A stretch of 64,000 nucleotides of DNA from Chrysomallon squamiferum (lineage: Eukaryota; Mollusca; Gastropoda; Neomphalida; Peltospiridae). The notes beneath the pieces were generated by a model. It searched no databases. It was given only the letters and a program-made list of their open reading frames with translations, and was not told the origin of the DNA. The position numbers and the translations under genes are program-made. The stretch's first letter is position 1. Every line of letters starts with the position of its first letter. This document shows positions 1 through 11,089 of this stretch, piece after piece. Location: positions 11,253,178 to 11,317,177 of the forward strand of contig CM022671.1 in NCBI GenBank assembly GCA_012295275.1. Reading direction: 5' to 3'.

Positions 1-258
1 ATATTTTTATTTTAATTCATTATTTGTCTATTATTATTATTACTAGCTGTAGTTGCAGTAGTAGTGGTAGTAATAGTAGTAGTAGTAGTAGTTGTAGTTG
101 AAGTAATAGTAATATCTATATTCTCTTTCATAGAAATAAATTATTTGTTTTTTCTTTTCTTTTTTCTTTTTAATCAAATATATGACTATTTTTATGTCTA
201 ATACTTATTTACTATTGTTATTTAATTATTTATTCATCAAAAGTCAGTATACTGATGT

Positions 259-317
<59 letters not shown>

Positions 318-324
318 ATCTTTG

Positions 325-367
<43 letters not shown>

Positions 368-590
368 AAGACAAAGAGATTAAAAAAAAAAAATATTATA
401 TATGTGTGTGTACACTCACACACACATAATCTTTTTCATTTTGTTTTTCGCTTATTTATTATCATCATTATTAAATGTTCATTTTTTAATTTTTATTATT
501 ATTATTTTTTTTTCATATTATTTTCATATTAATATTTTATCATATTTTGAGCAGTACTGAAGCTAAGACTGACTGTTACGCTGTTTTCAG
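1..590. other. Intron sequence upstream of the 591 exon
   Basis: AT-rich sequence with an imperfect GTA/TAG triplet run (about 50-112), a pure (CT)n run (261-316) directly followed by an (AT)n run (about 327-365), and T-rich stretches. The open frame here translates only these repeats. It is most simply the last intron of the gene ending at 919. Confidence 0.6.
261..365. repeat. (CT)n then (AT)n microsatellite
   Basis: Fifty-six bases of uninterrupted CT at 261-316, then a short spacer, then about 38 bases of AT. Confidence 0.95.
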
Positions 591-919
591 GTTGTGAATG
601 TCTCTGTGATTCAAGCATAAGAGACGCAATAGAGAACTGCCACAAAATCGCGGCGAATGAGACCTGCCCGGAGGATTACTGTACCTACTACTACAGAGAC
701 CCGGGCCCCTACTTGACGTGTTGTTTGTGCGAACACCGCAACATTGAGCTGTACTATGCTATTGTTCTAGTTGCTGTTCTCATTATGTTGTTCTATGAAC
801 TGATCTGTTCTCCCTCGCCGCTCAGTTCTCTGGGTTCAGCGCTGGGCGACTATTTCTCAAAGACAAAAAGTGCCTCGAAACAGTCTAGTGACGAAAAGCC
901 TTTGCTTATCGACGTCTGA
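591..919 (+). CDS. Terminal exon of a cysteine-rich single-pass membrane protein (5' part outside window)
   Basis: A pyrimidine-rich acceptor ending TTTTCAG at 590 is followed by an open frame to the TGA ending at 919; the first two bases complete a split codon. The 108 visible residues fall into three parts. A cysteine-rich segment of about 48 residues has ten cysteines, beginning CECLCDSS and ending TCCLC, with one N-glycosylation site (NET). Then comes one membrane segment of about 20 residues (YYAIVLVAVLIMLFYEL), and then a Ser/Lys-rich tail ending DEKPLLIDV. DEKPLL matches the acidic dileucine class [DE]xxxL[LI], which binds AP adaptors and sends membrane proteins to endosomes and lysosomes. 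I infer a type I protein with a lumenal or extracellular Cys-rich head. The family is not recognised; shisa- or WBP1/VOPP1-like proteins share this general plan. Composition and codon use differ sharply from the surrounding repeats. An AATAAA lies near 1110. Confidence 0.72.
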
Positions 920-1276
920 CACACCCCCTCTGTGCTAGTACAACCACTGTGTCATGAAGATACTTTCACAAAGTGAGCTGAAAATCTTCGTTAACTGTGA
1001 ACGTTTTTTAAAATCTATATTTATAAATCAAACACACACACGCACAAACACACACACACACACACACACGCACACAGACAGAGATATATATATATACACA
1101 CAAACACAAACAATAAATCACGCACATGAGTACTGGGTTGAAACACAAAAATTCTATACTTTTGTTTCTTTTCTTTTTTTTTATAGTTTTTACACGATAG
1201 TATATACATTAAATCTATGTGCATATTACTGTCTTTGAATTTCACTTAAATTCGAGATGAACTTTTGTTCCAACCC

Positions 1277-1410
1277 AGTACAACAACAACAACAACAATA
1301 ACAAATAATAATAATAATAATAATAAGAATAACAATAATAAGAACATTAACAATAATAACAAAAACAATAACATTAACAGTAACAATAGCAACAACAACA
1401 ACAATAATAA
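1277..1410. repeat. (AAC/AAT)n compound trinucleotide repeat
   Basis: An interrupted run of AAC and AAT triplets; the poly-Asn/Thr frame over it reflects the repeat only. Confidence 0.9.
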
Positions 1411-2327
1411 TATTAATAGAGATGAGGGCCAGTATTTAATTTTTTTCAGTTTTGTTTTTCTGTCTGCAGCTGAAAACTCAGATATTCCAAACTTCATATT
1501 CCACTTACAAAATCCACATTTAATCACTGGAAGAAAACTACAGAAGAACAGAACTAAAACACCTTTAAAATCCGATCTTAAAGGGTTTTAAAAAAATAAT
1601 AATAATTTAGTATAATGATTTCAAACTTTTTTGTTATTTTTCTTCACTAAACAAAATAAAAGAATTAGTGATGGAAATGGTTTTGGGAACAACTGTATCG
1701 TATAAAAATCTCATCTGAAATAAATATATAAATATACAACTTTAATAGTAATAAAAAATCACTTCTTCATTAAAATGTTGTTCATCCTCCATCACTGACA
1801 AAATCCTATCACACTTGAAAATCTGTGATAATATACTTGTGATAAAGTCATCATTCTAAAAATCATCATTATCATTGACTTGTTTTGTTGCATACTTTGT
1901 TTTAAAGTATTTTTAGAAGTGTATTAATCCGTTTTCACTATTGAAACTCAAGTCAAGAGTTTTTAAATTTCTTTTAAATTACGAATGTTTAAATTAACTC
2001 GTTAAAACTTAATGTTTAACTATGTGAATTAATTATTTGCTGTCTTTGTTTCTCTGTATACTTTGAAATAATATATTATTTTTGAAAATATGTACTAATC
2101 AACTGTTTTTATCGATACAAAATTATAGAATGTCTGTAACATTTATAAATTTTATTTCTCAGCAATATGTAAGGCCATACACCCAAAAGCAAGAAGCATT
2201 ATAATTTAAATTCATTGTCGATCTGTACAGTATGCTGTTTCTAGTAATCAAATAAATTTGTGTGTATTTATTTATTTAATTATTTTTGTTGTTCTTCTTT
2301 TTCTTCTTTTTCTTCTTCTTCTTCTTC

Positions 2328-2349
2328 TTATTATTATTATTATTACTAC

Positions 2350-2427
<78 letters not shown>

Positions 2428-2433
2428 TACTAG
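2328..2433. repeat. (TTA)n microsatellite
   Basis: About 100 bases of TTA with a few TTACTA interruptions, preceded by a CTT run. Confidence 0.95.
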
Positions 2434-3130
2434 ATTAACTATAAGACGAATCTGTTAATCAGACTGCCACTCGTGAATGTTCTAATTTCAGTCTTTCTTT
2501 CTTACTGTCACTGTTATGAAGATAACCTACCAAAATTTAATGTTTAACTAGCGGAATCAATTATTTATCTTCAGCATGATTACACTTCCGTATTTAGATG
2601 ATAATATAAATAATTAAAAGTGAGAATCACGTAACTCGATTAAAAAAACCAAATATGTTTTTATTTGTCACCTCACAAGATCTGAAACGAAGTTTAGCTG
2701 TTAGAAATAAAACAAACTATAAAAATATAAATGACATGAAATACATTGTCTAACAATCCAACAAGGTTTACTGGACACAAAAATGTTTTAATTCATACAC
2801 ATAGCTAAACATATTTACTTTTTGCAATATTTATATATAATTTTATAGTCCTATAGTCTAAGAAGATATGTTGGATTTTATAGAGTATTTTATAACGTAT
2901 AAATAACTATATGGCGTGCAGTTTGTTGCATTGTTGTACGTATATTTTTGAGATATTTTTTAAAATATTTTTTGTATAGTTATTAATTATAATATTTTGT
3001 TATAAAATATATTTTAATATAATTACTCAGATGTTTATACGGACATCAATAATATATTCTTTTAAGTATTCTTACAAAAAATAATTTATGGACGATGAAT
3101 AATGTTGCTGCTGCCGATTATAATAAAAAA

Positions 3131-3179
<49 letters not shown>
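3131..3179. repeat. (AAT)n microsatellite
   Basis: About 16 AAT units, followed 85 bases later by a 23-base poly-A. Confidence 0.95.
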
Positions 3180-3180
<1 letters not shown>

Positions 3181-3436
3181 TAAGAAGGAAAAGCACATAA
3201 AAACAAAAATTAAATAAAGCTAAAATATATAAAAGAAAAAGTAAGTTTGAAAAATTTCTCTTTTAAAAAAAAAAAAAAAAAAAAAAACATGATCTAATTG
3301 CTTCATAATAATAATAAATAACCACAAATTATCATTAATGTTTATTTTATTATTCTGTAATTCTAGTTCCCGACAATTACTGTATTAGCATAGCATATTT
3401 ATATTTATATGTGTGTACTTGCGTGCGTTCGTCCCA

Positions 3437-3438
<2 letters not shown>

Positions 3439-3485
<47 letters not shown>
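3439..3485. repeat. (GT)n microsatellite
   Basis: Uninterrupted GT dinucleotide run. Confidence 0.95.
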
Positions 3486-3486
<1 letters not shown>

Positions 3487-4049
3487 ATTTCGATTTTGGA
3501 ACAGTTCTACGTCATTTCATGTTGACAATGTTCTAGTATATATTTGAACAGCTCAGCATTTTTTTAAAAACTTTAATTTATAAGAAATCTTTTATGTATT
3601 TTTGTTTTTGTCACCTGACAGTATTGTGAAATAAAGTCTTTGTTTATGACTGCTGTGTTTCGTGTGTTGCTCTTTTCTTTCTCAGTCTGCCGTCCCAGCA
3701 TTAAAACAGGGAAACAGAGAAGATTCGTGCAACTTAATCATTTATTTATTTATCCTCTCTCTCGTTTTAATTAATATACGTCTATCTGTTCTTCACGGTT
3801 TTTATATTAATCTGCTTGTATGTTAGCTACCTGACTGGGATTGTTGTTTTTTTGTTAAACAGTTTGTTCTGGAATTCATTTTGTTTTGTAGGCAAGACAA
3901 ACCTTAAGGGTTGTCCATATGAAATCAAATTTAATTAAAAGGTACTGATTTAAAAAATAAAATTTAAAAAACGGAGTTAATTATTAAGTTCACATCATAT
4001 TTCATTTTATTAATACAATTTTACATGTCTGTTTTTTTCTTTAACTTTC

Positions 4050-4053
<4 letters not shown>

Positions 4054-4106
<53 letters not shown>
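4054..4106. repeat. (GT)n microsatellite
   Basis: Uninterrupted GT dinucleotide run. Confidence 0.95.
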
Positions 4107-4109
<3 letters not shown>

Positions 4110-4676
4110 TACATACGTACGTAAAATAAATTCTATGATTATATGTCAGCTTATGTCTAAATGTTATTATACTGAACATGACGTAGACATACGAAAAGAA
4201 ATAACTAGCAGAACGGTATTATTTCTATGTATGCGTAACCAAGGTTTGTGCACATATGTCACTCGATCAATAATGATGTGATTTGGAGAAAACACGAAAG
4301 TGGCAAAGTTAATTAACATCTAACTGGGATGAGCTGTTGAAAGAAAACTGTCTGCTTCATGATATTGGTGTAACAACGTTTATATCGAACTATCATCTTC
4401 ACTTGGTGTGTACTGTTAAACTCGACAAACTAAACGAAATGAGCGACCAACATAATTAATGATACGCCCAATGTATCTTAGGATAAGATTTTATTTAATA
4501 GACTTTCTATTACGATTAATGATGTCACTTTCGTTATAATTCTATTAAACAAGTATTATATCTACATGCATATATGTAAATATATTGGTATTTATGTATA
4601 TACATATATTTTCATGTCTTTCCTATTTTTGCTTTTTTCTTCTTCTTTTTTTTTTTTTTATTTTTGGTATATACAA

Positions 4677-4678
<2 letters not shown>

Positions 4679-4730
<52 letters not shown>
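4679..4730. repeat. (TTA)n microsatellite
   Basis: About 17 pure TTA units. Confidence 0.95.
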
Positions 4731-5639
4731 CCAGTATTCTTTGCGGTTCACTGCTGTACTCAAGGATGATTCAGTCGTTAAAAGAAGGGACATAATCCAG
4801 TCATCGTGTCCGAGTTACAGTTTATAAACATAGTTACAGAACGTAATTTAAATAAAATTATTATTCAGCTGTAGAAAATAAAGTTTAAATCTACTACCGT
4901 CAGCATATGTCATGCCAACCACTTGATAAACACAGAGAACTTGCTTCAAGTTTACACTTAACTACATCGCTTGATTTTTGTATTTTCTCTGCTGTCGACT
5001 GTGCGCATTCCTCTTACAACTTTGTTTTTCAAAGACAGAGGATAACCGCTACATTGTTCCACCTCAGGACAAGTCTCTATCAATAACACTAAATAAAACA
5101 GGACAAAATATTTCACTTCGATATAAAATTTCACTTGCATTGGAGCTGGTTGGATATAACCATTTAACAGAAGGAGAAATTTTTCCAATCATTCGAATCC
5201 ATATAGATAAAGTTGGGTATAGCCCCCCCCCCCAACCCCAAAAAAAAAACTTTAAAGAAAAAAATATATTTCATAGCACATTTAGTAACTTTTCCCCGTT
5301 TTCCGTAATAAATATAATTTATGCACAGAGGAATCGAATTTGTATATTTGTGATAATAAAACAAATAATAATATTTATTAAAGAAGGATATCGTGTAATG
5401 GAGCCATTTATCCCAGCCCTGGGGAAATAGGCGTACTAATGGACAATCATCTATTCTGTCATAAATCAAAAAATAAAGCTTATAGATCTCTTCATAACTT
5501 CACAATATTTCATGAGTCTATGATCATTCTTTAACCTTAAAATTAAATACTAATAATCGAATTTGTCAAAAATAGGAAATTTCATAAAATATTTTTGTTA
5601 GCGTATGTTAGAGGAAAAGCTTCAGAGTTTAGGAGGAAT

Positions 5640-5740
5640 ATACCTATGACGTCAGTCGAATCTTATGACGTAGCTTCAAGTTTCAGTCCATACGCACACT
5701 TTCCTATAAAGCCAGTAGCCTTTCACGGCTCTACCCTACA
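5640..5740 (+). promoter_or_regulatory. Promoter-like patch without an assigned gene
   Basis: A full CRE palindrome TGACGTCA (5647-5654), a half site TGACG about 20 bases later, and CTATAAAG near 5703 lie in spacing and order typical of a small RNA polymerase II promoter. No coding exon follows on the plus strand, so this could be a noncoding transcript start or chance. Confidence 0.2.
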
Positions 5741-6129
5741 CCTTTTTACCGTCAAAGAATTCGCTTAACAGCAATATATTTAAATATTTTCTAGAGAAAT
5801 CTAATTAATATAGAAAGTTTTGCTATTCTTTCACTGGAAAAGTTCACATACAAAGAGTAGATTTAATTATCTAGTTTATTATTCTGTTTATTCTATAACG
5901 TAAATTTGAACAAAGTCTTCAAAAACCACATGCAACACACAGACATGCACCAATTTCTGTTAAATATTATTTTAAACATTTCAAATGTTGATTAATCAAT
6001 ATTTGGAGTACTTATATATATATATATATATATTTACATACATACACGTCCGACATATACGTTCGCACACACACAAACACACACATAGACATACACACAC
6101 ACCAACTTATATTTTTCAAGAGAAAGACT

Positions 6130-6136
6130 ATTTATT
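6130..6136 (-). promoter_or_regulatory. Candidate poly(A) signal of the MYORG-like gene
   Basis: TTTATT on the plus strand reads AATAAA on the minus strand, about 460 bases past the stop codon at 6596. AT-rich DNA makes chance hexamers common. Confidence 0.3.
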
Positions 6137-6595
6137 AAAACAAGTAGAAGTTGAATATCTGTAAAATAAAAACAATAATTAATATGTTTCTGCGAAACAA
6201 TAAAACAGTTACATGTAACTTTCATTAGTAGATCATAGTACTTCATTCTGCTGTTACAAAACAAAAGAGTTACTTTGGTTTCGTAGTTAAAAATATTGTG
6301 ACAATGTGTAACATTCTCCTTGTGAGATTCATCTTTACTGTTATCTCATGAAAGGACATGAATCGTTTAGATACGTAAATACTTCAGTTTTTTAGCAGTT
6401 TTCACATAACAAGTCATACACATGTTGATACTAGATGTTGTACTGTTAGTCCTCTCTGTGATTTACATCAACCATTAAATAAACAGTACAGTCCCATTGT
6501 CAGTATTAAAACAGTCACAAATAATACGGTCTCCACAGGCAGTATTCAACTATCATAAACAATGCACAGATTCAGTGTTAAAACAGTTATAAACG

Positions 6596-8617
6596 TTAAT
6601 CGTGCGTGACTTTCATTCTGATGAAGTAAGGCACCTCAAACTGTTTCACTGAGTAGTTACTCACAAGCCTCGGCCCCACCGTTAATCCTCCTTTAGTGCT
6701 GTCTGCCCAGATACCCCTGGGGAAGAAAATGTCTCTCGATCTTTGTCCTTCACAGAGAATCGGCGCCACCAGAAGCTGGTCCCCTACCAGGAACTCGTCG
6801 CTGACGTCCATGGCGGTTTTGTTAGCCGGACTCAGCCACCAGACCGGCCTCAGAATCGGCATCCCTTCCCTGATTTGCTGATGAATATGATCTTTGATTA
6901 TAGGAAGCACATGCTGCTGGTGTAGTCTGCTCATGTTTCGTGCCACGTCCACAACTGTATCGTCGTACGCCCATGGTGGAACCGAGTATTTCACAGCAGG
7001 GAAAAACGCCGAAAGCTGTAACCAACGTATGTAGATGTCTCTGCTTGGAATGCTAGAAGTAGCTGAACTACTTACTTCAGAAGTGACTGTAAACCCGTCT
7101 AGGAACAGGTAAGGGTATCCGAGAAGACCGGTAGTCAAAGCTGCTGGAATGGAGCCAGAAATACACGTTCTACCAAGTGTAGCAGTGATCAGTGATTTTA
7201 CTGGAAGAAAGGCGTGGACGTGCTGCGACTGTGACGTCATCTGCATGGACAGCTTGTCGCTGACGGACGCGACCATCTCGGAATAGAGTTTTCTTAGTTT
7301 ATTGGGTGACATCTGTTTGTCTTTGAAGTGTGGATAGTGAGGCAGCCAGGACTCACTGCCGTAAGAAAAACTAAAAGTGTTTATCCCGTACAGAGACGAC
7401 AATTTGGCGAGTTTTGACGTAAACCAGTCACGTGCTGTGGATTTTGTTACGTCCAGAACAGTGGCTACTCCACTGTAGAGTCTCGTCAAACCAGGAACCT
7501 CGCCGCCTGCGTCCATCACGAAGTAGTTGTTTTCAATCCCGTCCTTGAAGTTGGAAGAACCGTAGTCAAAATGTGCACTCACTGAAACAGACACACTGCA
7601 TTTGGCCGACTTAATAACACTCATCATCTCTGATACGTTAGAAAACTTTGACAAGTCAAAATCTAAATCACCTTCACGATTTTGCCATCTGCCATTTATA
7701 ACCAAAGCACTACAGTTTAGACTGTGGTTCTTGATATTCAAAGCCATGTTCATTATGTTCTTCTCAGAAATATTTTCTGAACTCTCATTGTACACTGACC
7801 ACCAAGGATTCTGCATCAGTTCTGTGTTAATGGGTTTTACTTTCGACGGAGAAGCAAACATGCTTCTCATAAAAATGTGAGTCTGAACCATGTCGTGTCC
7901 GTTGCACACAGTGTAGTTAAAAGGCGGCAGACCTTTCTCTGATCTTGTGTAGAACGGACTCGAGTAATTGGAAATCAAGCACAGTCGTCCTGGCTGAATG
8001 TTGTTCCACGAAATATGTAGCGGTATATCGGAATGAAACAGGATGGCGTGAGAGTTTGAGGACAACCAGTAATATTCCACAGCCTCGCTGAACACGCCGT
8101 TACCTGTAATACGATACGAATTCGAGTCGTAGGAAAAATTACCTACAATTGGAAAAATATTCGACGTCAGATTCGACGAGCCAAACCAGATGGAATTTCC
8201 GATTTCGAAGCAATCCATAGGAACTGTGTTTGGATTGAGATACTCCCAGGAAACATTGTAACACTGAATGGAGTTCTCCACATAGTAACTGATCCTAAGA
8301 ATGGCGTTCTTTTTCCAGATGCATTCTTTAGCATTGGGGTTACCTTCCTCCCTGATGGGGCAATGCAGTGGTAGCTGCCACCGCGGGATGTTCAGTCCGA
8401 TGTAGCCAGTGACCTCGTCGCCGTCCACCTCTGAGTGCAGCGTCAGCTTGCGACTTCGTGGGTCAAAGAAAATCTTCTGACTGACGACGAGAGCCTGGAC
8501 AGCCTCGCTGTGGACAAACCAGCCGACGCTGACGAAGGAGACTGTCACTATGAAGATGAGAGACACGAACAGGTGGAGTCGATATTCTGACACAAGCTGT
8601 CGTTTTGATTTGTGCAT
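6596..8617 (-). CDS. MYORG-like: MYORG-family GH31 domain exon (terminal exon), probable pseudoenzyme
   Basis: One open frame of 673 residues plus stop. Residues about 15-34 form a signal anchor (HLFVSLIFIVTVSFVSVGWF), giving type II topology with the remainder lumenal and about a dozen N-glycosylation sequons. The region from about 270 to 670 carries GH31/MYORG landmarks: GLLGYPYL (497-504), RWLQLSAFFPAVKYSVPPWAY (531-551), ILRPVWWLSP (588-597) and DEFLVGDQLLVAPIL (607-621). Human MYORG is an ER/Golgi alpha-galactosidase whose catalytic pair is Asp463 and Asp520. The matching strand here reads FSFSYGSESWLP (415-426), where the family has an F-x-F-D-x-G-E type signature, so serine replaces the nucleophile aspartate. 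The acid/base region just before GLLGYP also lacks a clear aspartate. An acceptor (TTCTTTGTTCAG) directly abuts the ATG at 8617, so this ATG is probably internal and the exon is spliced in phase 0 to 14394-15404. Confidence 0.9.
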   Translation of the reverse strand: MHKSKRQLVSEYRLHLFVSLIFIVTVSFVSVGWFVHSEAVQALVVSQKIFFDPRSRKLTLHSEVDGDEVTGYIGLNIPRWQLPLHCPIREEGNPNAKECIWKKNAILRISYYVENSIQCYNVSWEYLNPNTVPMDCFEIGNSIWFGSSNLTSNIFPIVGNFSYDSNSYRITGNGVFSEAVEYYWLSSNSHAILFHSDIPLHISWNNIQPGRLCLISNYSSPFYTRSEKGLPPFNYTVCNGHDMVQTHIFMRSMFASPSKVKPINTELMQNPWWSVYNESSENISEKNIMNMALNIKNHSLNCSALVINGRWQNREGDLDFDLSKFSNVSEMMSVIKSAKCSVSVSVSAHFDYGSSNFKDGIENNYFVMDAGGEVPGLTRLYSGVATVLDVTKSTARDWFTSKLAKLSSLYGINTFSFSYGSESWLPHYPHFKDKQMSPNKLRKLYSEMVASVSDKLSMQMTSQSQHVHAFLPVKSLITATLGRTCISGSIPAALTTGLLGYPYLFLDGFTVTSEVSSSATSSIPSRDIYIRWLQLSAFFPAVKYSVPPWAYDDTVVDVARNMSRLHQQHVLPIIKDHIHQQIREGMPILRPVWWLSPANKTAMDVSDEFLVGDQLLVAPILCEGQRSRDIFFPRGIWADSTKGGLTVGPRLVSNYSVKQFEVPYFIRMKVTHD

Positions 8618-8827
8618 CTGAACAAAGAAAATAAAGAATAGTTGAATTACTAATAATCAATAATCAATAATAATATATCAATAATACTCAATGTCGTAAA
8701 CGATAAAACGTTCAGATTCTTCGTTTTATATTATTTATTAATTTGTTATTATTGTTATTATTATTATCATCATCATCATTTTTTTTTAGTATATCTAAAA
8801 CATATAATTGTTTGAATGTGTTTGTTT

Positions 8828-8870
<43 letters not shown>

Positions 8871-9491
8871 AATTACTGAAGTTGACATAAAGATGATATT
8901 TGTGTTAATTCTCTGTTAGCTGACAGTATTGTTATGTACAAATATATATGAAATGGTATACTGAACAAGTACCATGTAATTTTATTTTTTTTAAATTTGT
9001 TAATTATTATATTCATTATTTATATTTAACATATTCTTAATTATAGTCCTTTTTACTTTGTATATATATAGATATAAAAAAAAAATAATAATTAAAAAAT
9101 AATAATTTAAAAAGTTCAGAATTAAAATGCACGTATAACATGAAACGAACGTGACTTGCGGCTCCGAAGCTGTGTTAAGGGCAAAGATATGTTTGTAAGA
9201 ACAGCTTAATTTTAAAACTAGGTCCTGTCATGCGCTAACGGTAAATATCCAGTTATACAATGTGGCAGAACAGATTTACACTGCTTGTATCTTAATATTT
9301 TAAACAATTACAATAACTTATCTATAGTAGAACTGACATGAATATCATGACATTCGTTGAAGAACGTGCTGCACGTGCATTATTTGTGTTGTAAATCTAT
9401 ATTACGACTGGTTGTAACTAAATTACAAAGGTATGTTCGCAAAACTGGCAGTCTCCAGATTAGGTAAGCGGTGAGGTGTTGTAATCCGCTT

Positions 9492-10475
9492 CCAGAAATG
9501 GTAAAACTGGCGTGAGCAATTAAGGCCAATTTACACGCATGGGGGATAACGAGATGTGTGAAGAACAGAGGCGGCGATTAACAAGATTAACCGTAATGAG
9601 CAGAGAAGAGCAGAGGTGAGCTGGAATAGAGATTGCATGAAAATTAATGTTGTATCTCAGTAAAATTTGTAGACAGGAAATACTACCAATTTAGACATGT
9701 GGGGTTAACAAGATCAATTAAGAGAGGAAATACTACCTATATAAATACTGTACAGTCATGATGTTTGTTATGTTTGATCATGGCTGCAAAGGGAGAAATT
9801 TTGGACGGCAGAAAACCAGGTGCGGACCTCATACTTGATGGATATAGGTATGCACGGCGGATTAGTAACAAGAATGGTGCGATACCATGGAGATGTCTGT
9901 ATTCGATGTCTGTGGCAATCACCGTGACTACTACACCGGATGGGACTGTGGTCAAGAGAGGTAAAGACCACATCCATTCCTTGGATGAGAGCGAAGTTGC
10001 TGTCCACCTACTGACCAACACCATGCGGAAGCGAGCACGAGAGGAGCTGACCAGTATCCCAAAGATCCCAAAGAAGAGGAGAGGAAGAAGTTGTTGACCG
10101 GGTATTGAGACGCAAGACCACAGGACTTAGCTTCCAAGCTGAATATGTTTGAGGGCATCAAATCCAGCTTGTACCGACAGAGAGCGAAAAAGTCTGCAAA
10201 CTCAAAAGGCAGCCATGGATTTACACCTGGAAGGTGAGTGGACCAAGACGGAGTTGGGATCCGATTTTGTCCATGTGGATGACGTGCAGGTGGAGAGTAG
10301 AATCATCGTGTTTGGTACTGGTGCTGATTTTAGGAGACTTTGCGAGTCTGAGACTACATTAATGGATGGAACATACAGTTTAACAAAAGTACATCAATTA
10401 AGGTGACGGAACACCAATTAGTAAGGGTGAGAAATAAAATGCCAGAAATGGAACAGCTGGCGTGTCCAATTAAGA
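9492..10475. mobile_element. Putative element body bounded by a repeated 33-bp motif
   Basis: The motif CCAGAAATGG-(4-5)-CTGGCGTG-(2)-CAATTAAG occurs near 9494-9526 and again near 10442-10475, in direct orientation, on either side of the transposase fragment. Sequence between 9530 and 9780 also has a repeated AGGAAATACTACC. The outer repeats may mark element ends or a duplicated internal piece; I could not find clear terminal inverted repeats. Confidence 0.35.
9780..10386 (+). pseudogene. Broken FLYWCH/MULE-type transposase fragment
   Basis: Plus-strand reading recovers pieces of a well-known family of invertebrate MULE-transposase-domain proteins, but in three frames. Frame one (9780-10080) has a FLYWCH-like finger: GYRYARR, NGAIPWRC and KRGKDHIHS, then a helix with MRKRAREELTSIPKI. 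The frame then shifts (EEVVDRVLRRKT, from 10081), shifts again (EGIKSSLYRQRAKK, from 10151), and returns for EGEWTKTELGSDFVHVDD, RIIVFGTGADFRRLCESE and LMDGTYSL, where the DDE transposase core would begin. It stops before any catalytic core. The second zinc-binding cysteine after WRC is also missing. It is a dead relic inside the MYORG-like intron, antisense to that gene. Confidence 0.7.
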
Positions 10476-10820
10476 TGTGTTATAATCTCACTGCCAGATT
10501 TGGGAATGCCAGAATCGGGAATAAACCGGTTACAAACACATTCGAGCCTCGACTTTAAACTTGTTAATTAAATACAGAGTAAAGTAAATTACCAGGCGTC
10601 ATTCCGTGGTCGAACGCTGTAACGGGATTTTACGTGTAATGTTATAACTGTGTTTAAGTACAGAGTGTTTTGGGCTAATTGTGATAAGCTAGATGTTACT
10701 TTACTAAATCTTATGTACGTTCAGCGAATATAACAGAACATATATTTGTGATCGTATATTTTATATCTAAAGACAAATGTATAAATGAAGCAGGCATGTG
10801 TCGGAGTATGTATGTCTGTG

Positions 10821-10824
<4 letters not shown>

Positions 10825-10864
<40 letters not shown>
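10825..10864. repeat. (GT)n microsatellite
   Basis: Pure GT run of about 40 bases inside the MYORG-like intron. Confidence 0.95.
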
Positions 10865-10867
<3 letters not shown>

Positions 10868-11089
10868 CTACCTCGGCGTTTATAGATGTGTATATGGTTC
10901 TGTGTATCTATATGTGTATTGATGAGTAATTGTGTGTGTGTCCACACGTGTGTTGGTGTGTGTAATACTGACATAATTCAAATTCATTGTGTTGTTACAC
11001 AATTACGACTTTTATGCATCGAAAGTGAAGTTCAGAAAGATTCCAACCCGCCATTGTTTGTTAAATAAATAATCAGACGTCACTGGTAT

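Larger units (their letters stand above)
920..6129. other. Intergenic, simple-repeat rich
   Basis: No convincing exon is seen. Contents include (CA)n at about 1031-1080, an AAC/AAT compound triplet run at about 1277-1410, (TTA)n at 2328-2433, (AAT)n at 3131-3179, poly-A at 3265-3287, (GT)n at 3439-3485 and 4054-4106, and (TTA)n at 4679-4730. The open frame at about 4978-5430 has a poly-C/poly-A tract and no splice or domain signal, so I do not call it. A small promoter-like patch lies at 5640-5740. This interval holds the 3' ends of two converging genes: the exon ending at 919 and the MYORG-like gene ending at 6596. Confidence 0.6.

Noticed and set aside
4978-5469. Overlapping plus- and minus-strand frames of 100-150 codons
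   Set aside because: They run through poly-C/poly-A and low-complexity sequence, show no domain, and are open on both strands by chance.
7602-7880. Plus-strand 92-codon frame
   Set aside because: It is an antisense shadow of the well-supported GH31 exon at 6596-8617; the other plus-strand frames there are the same.
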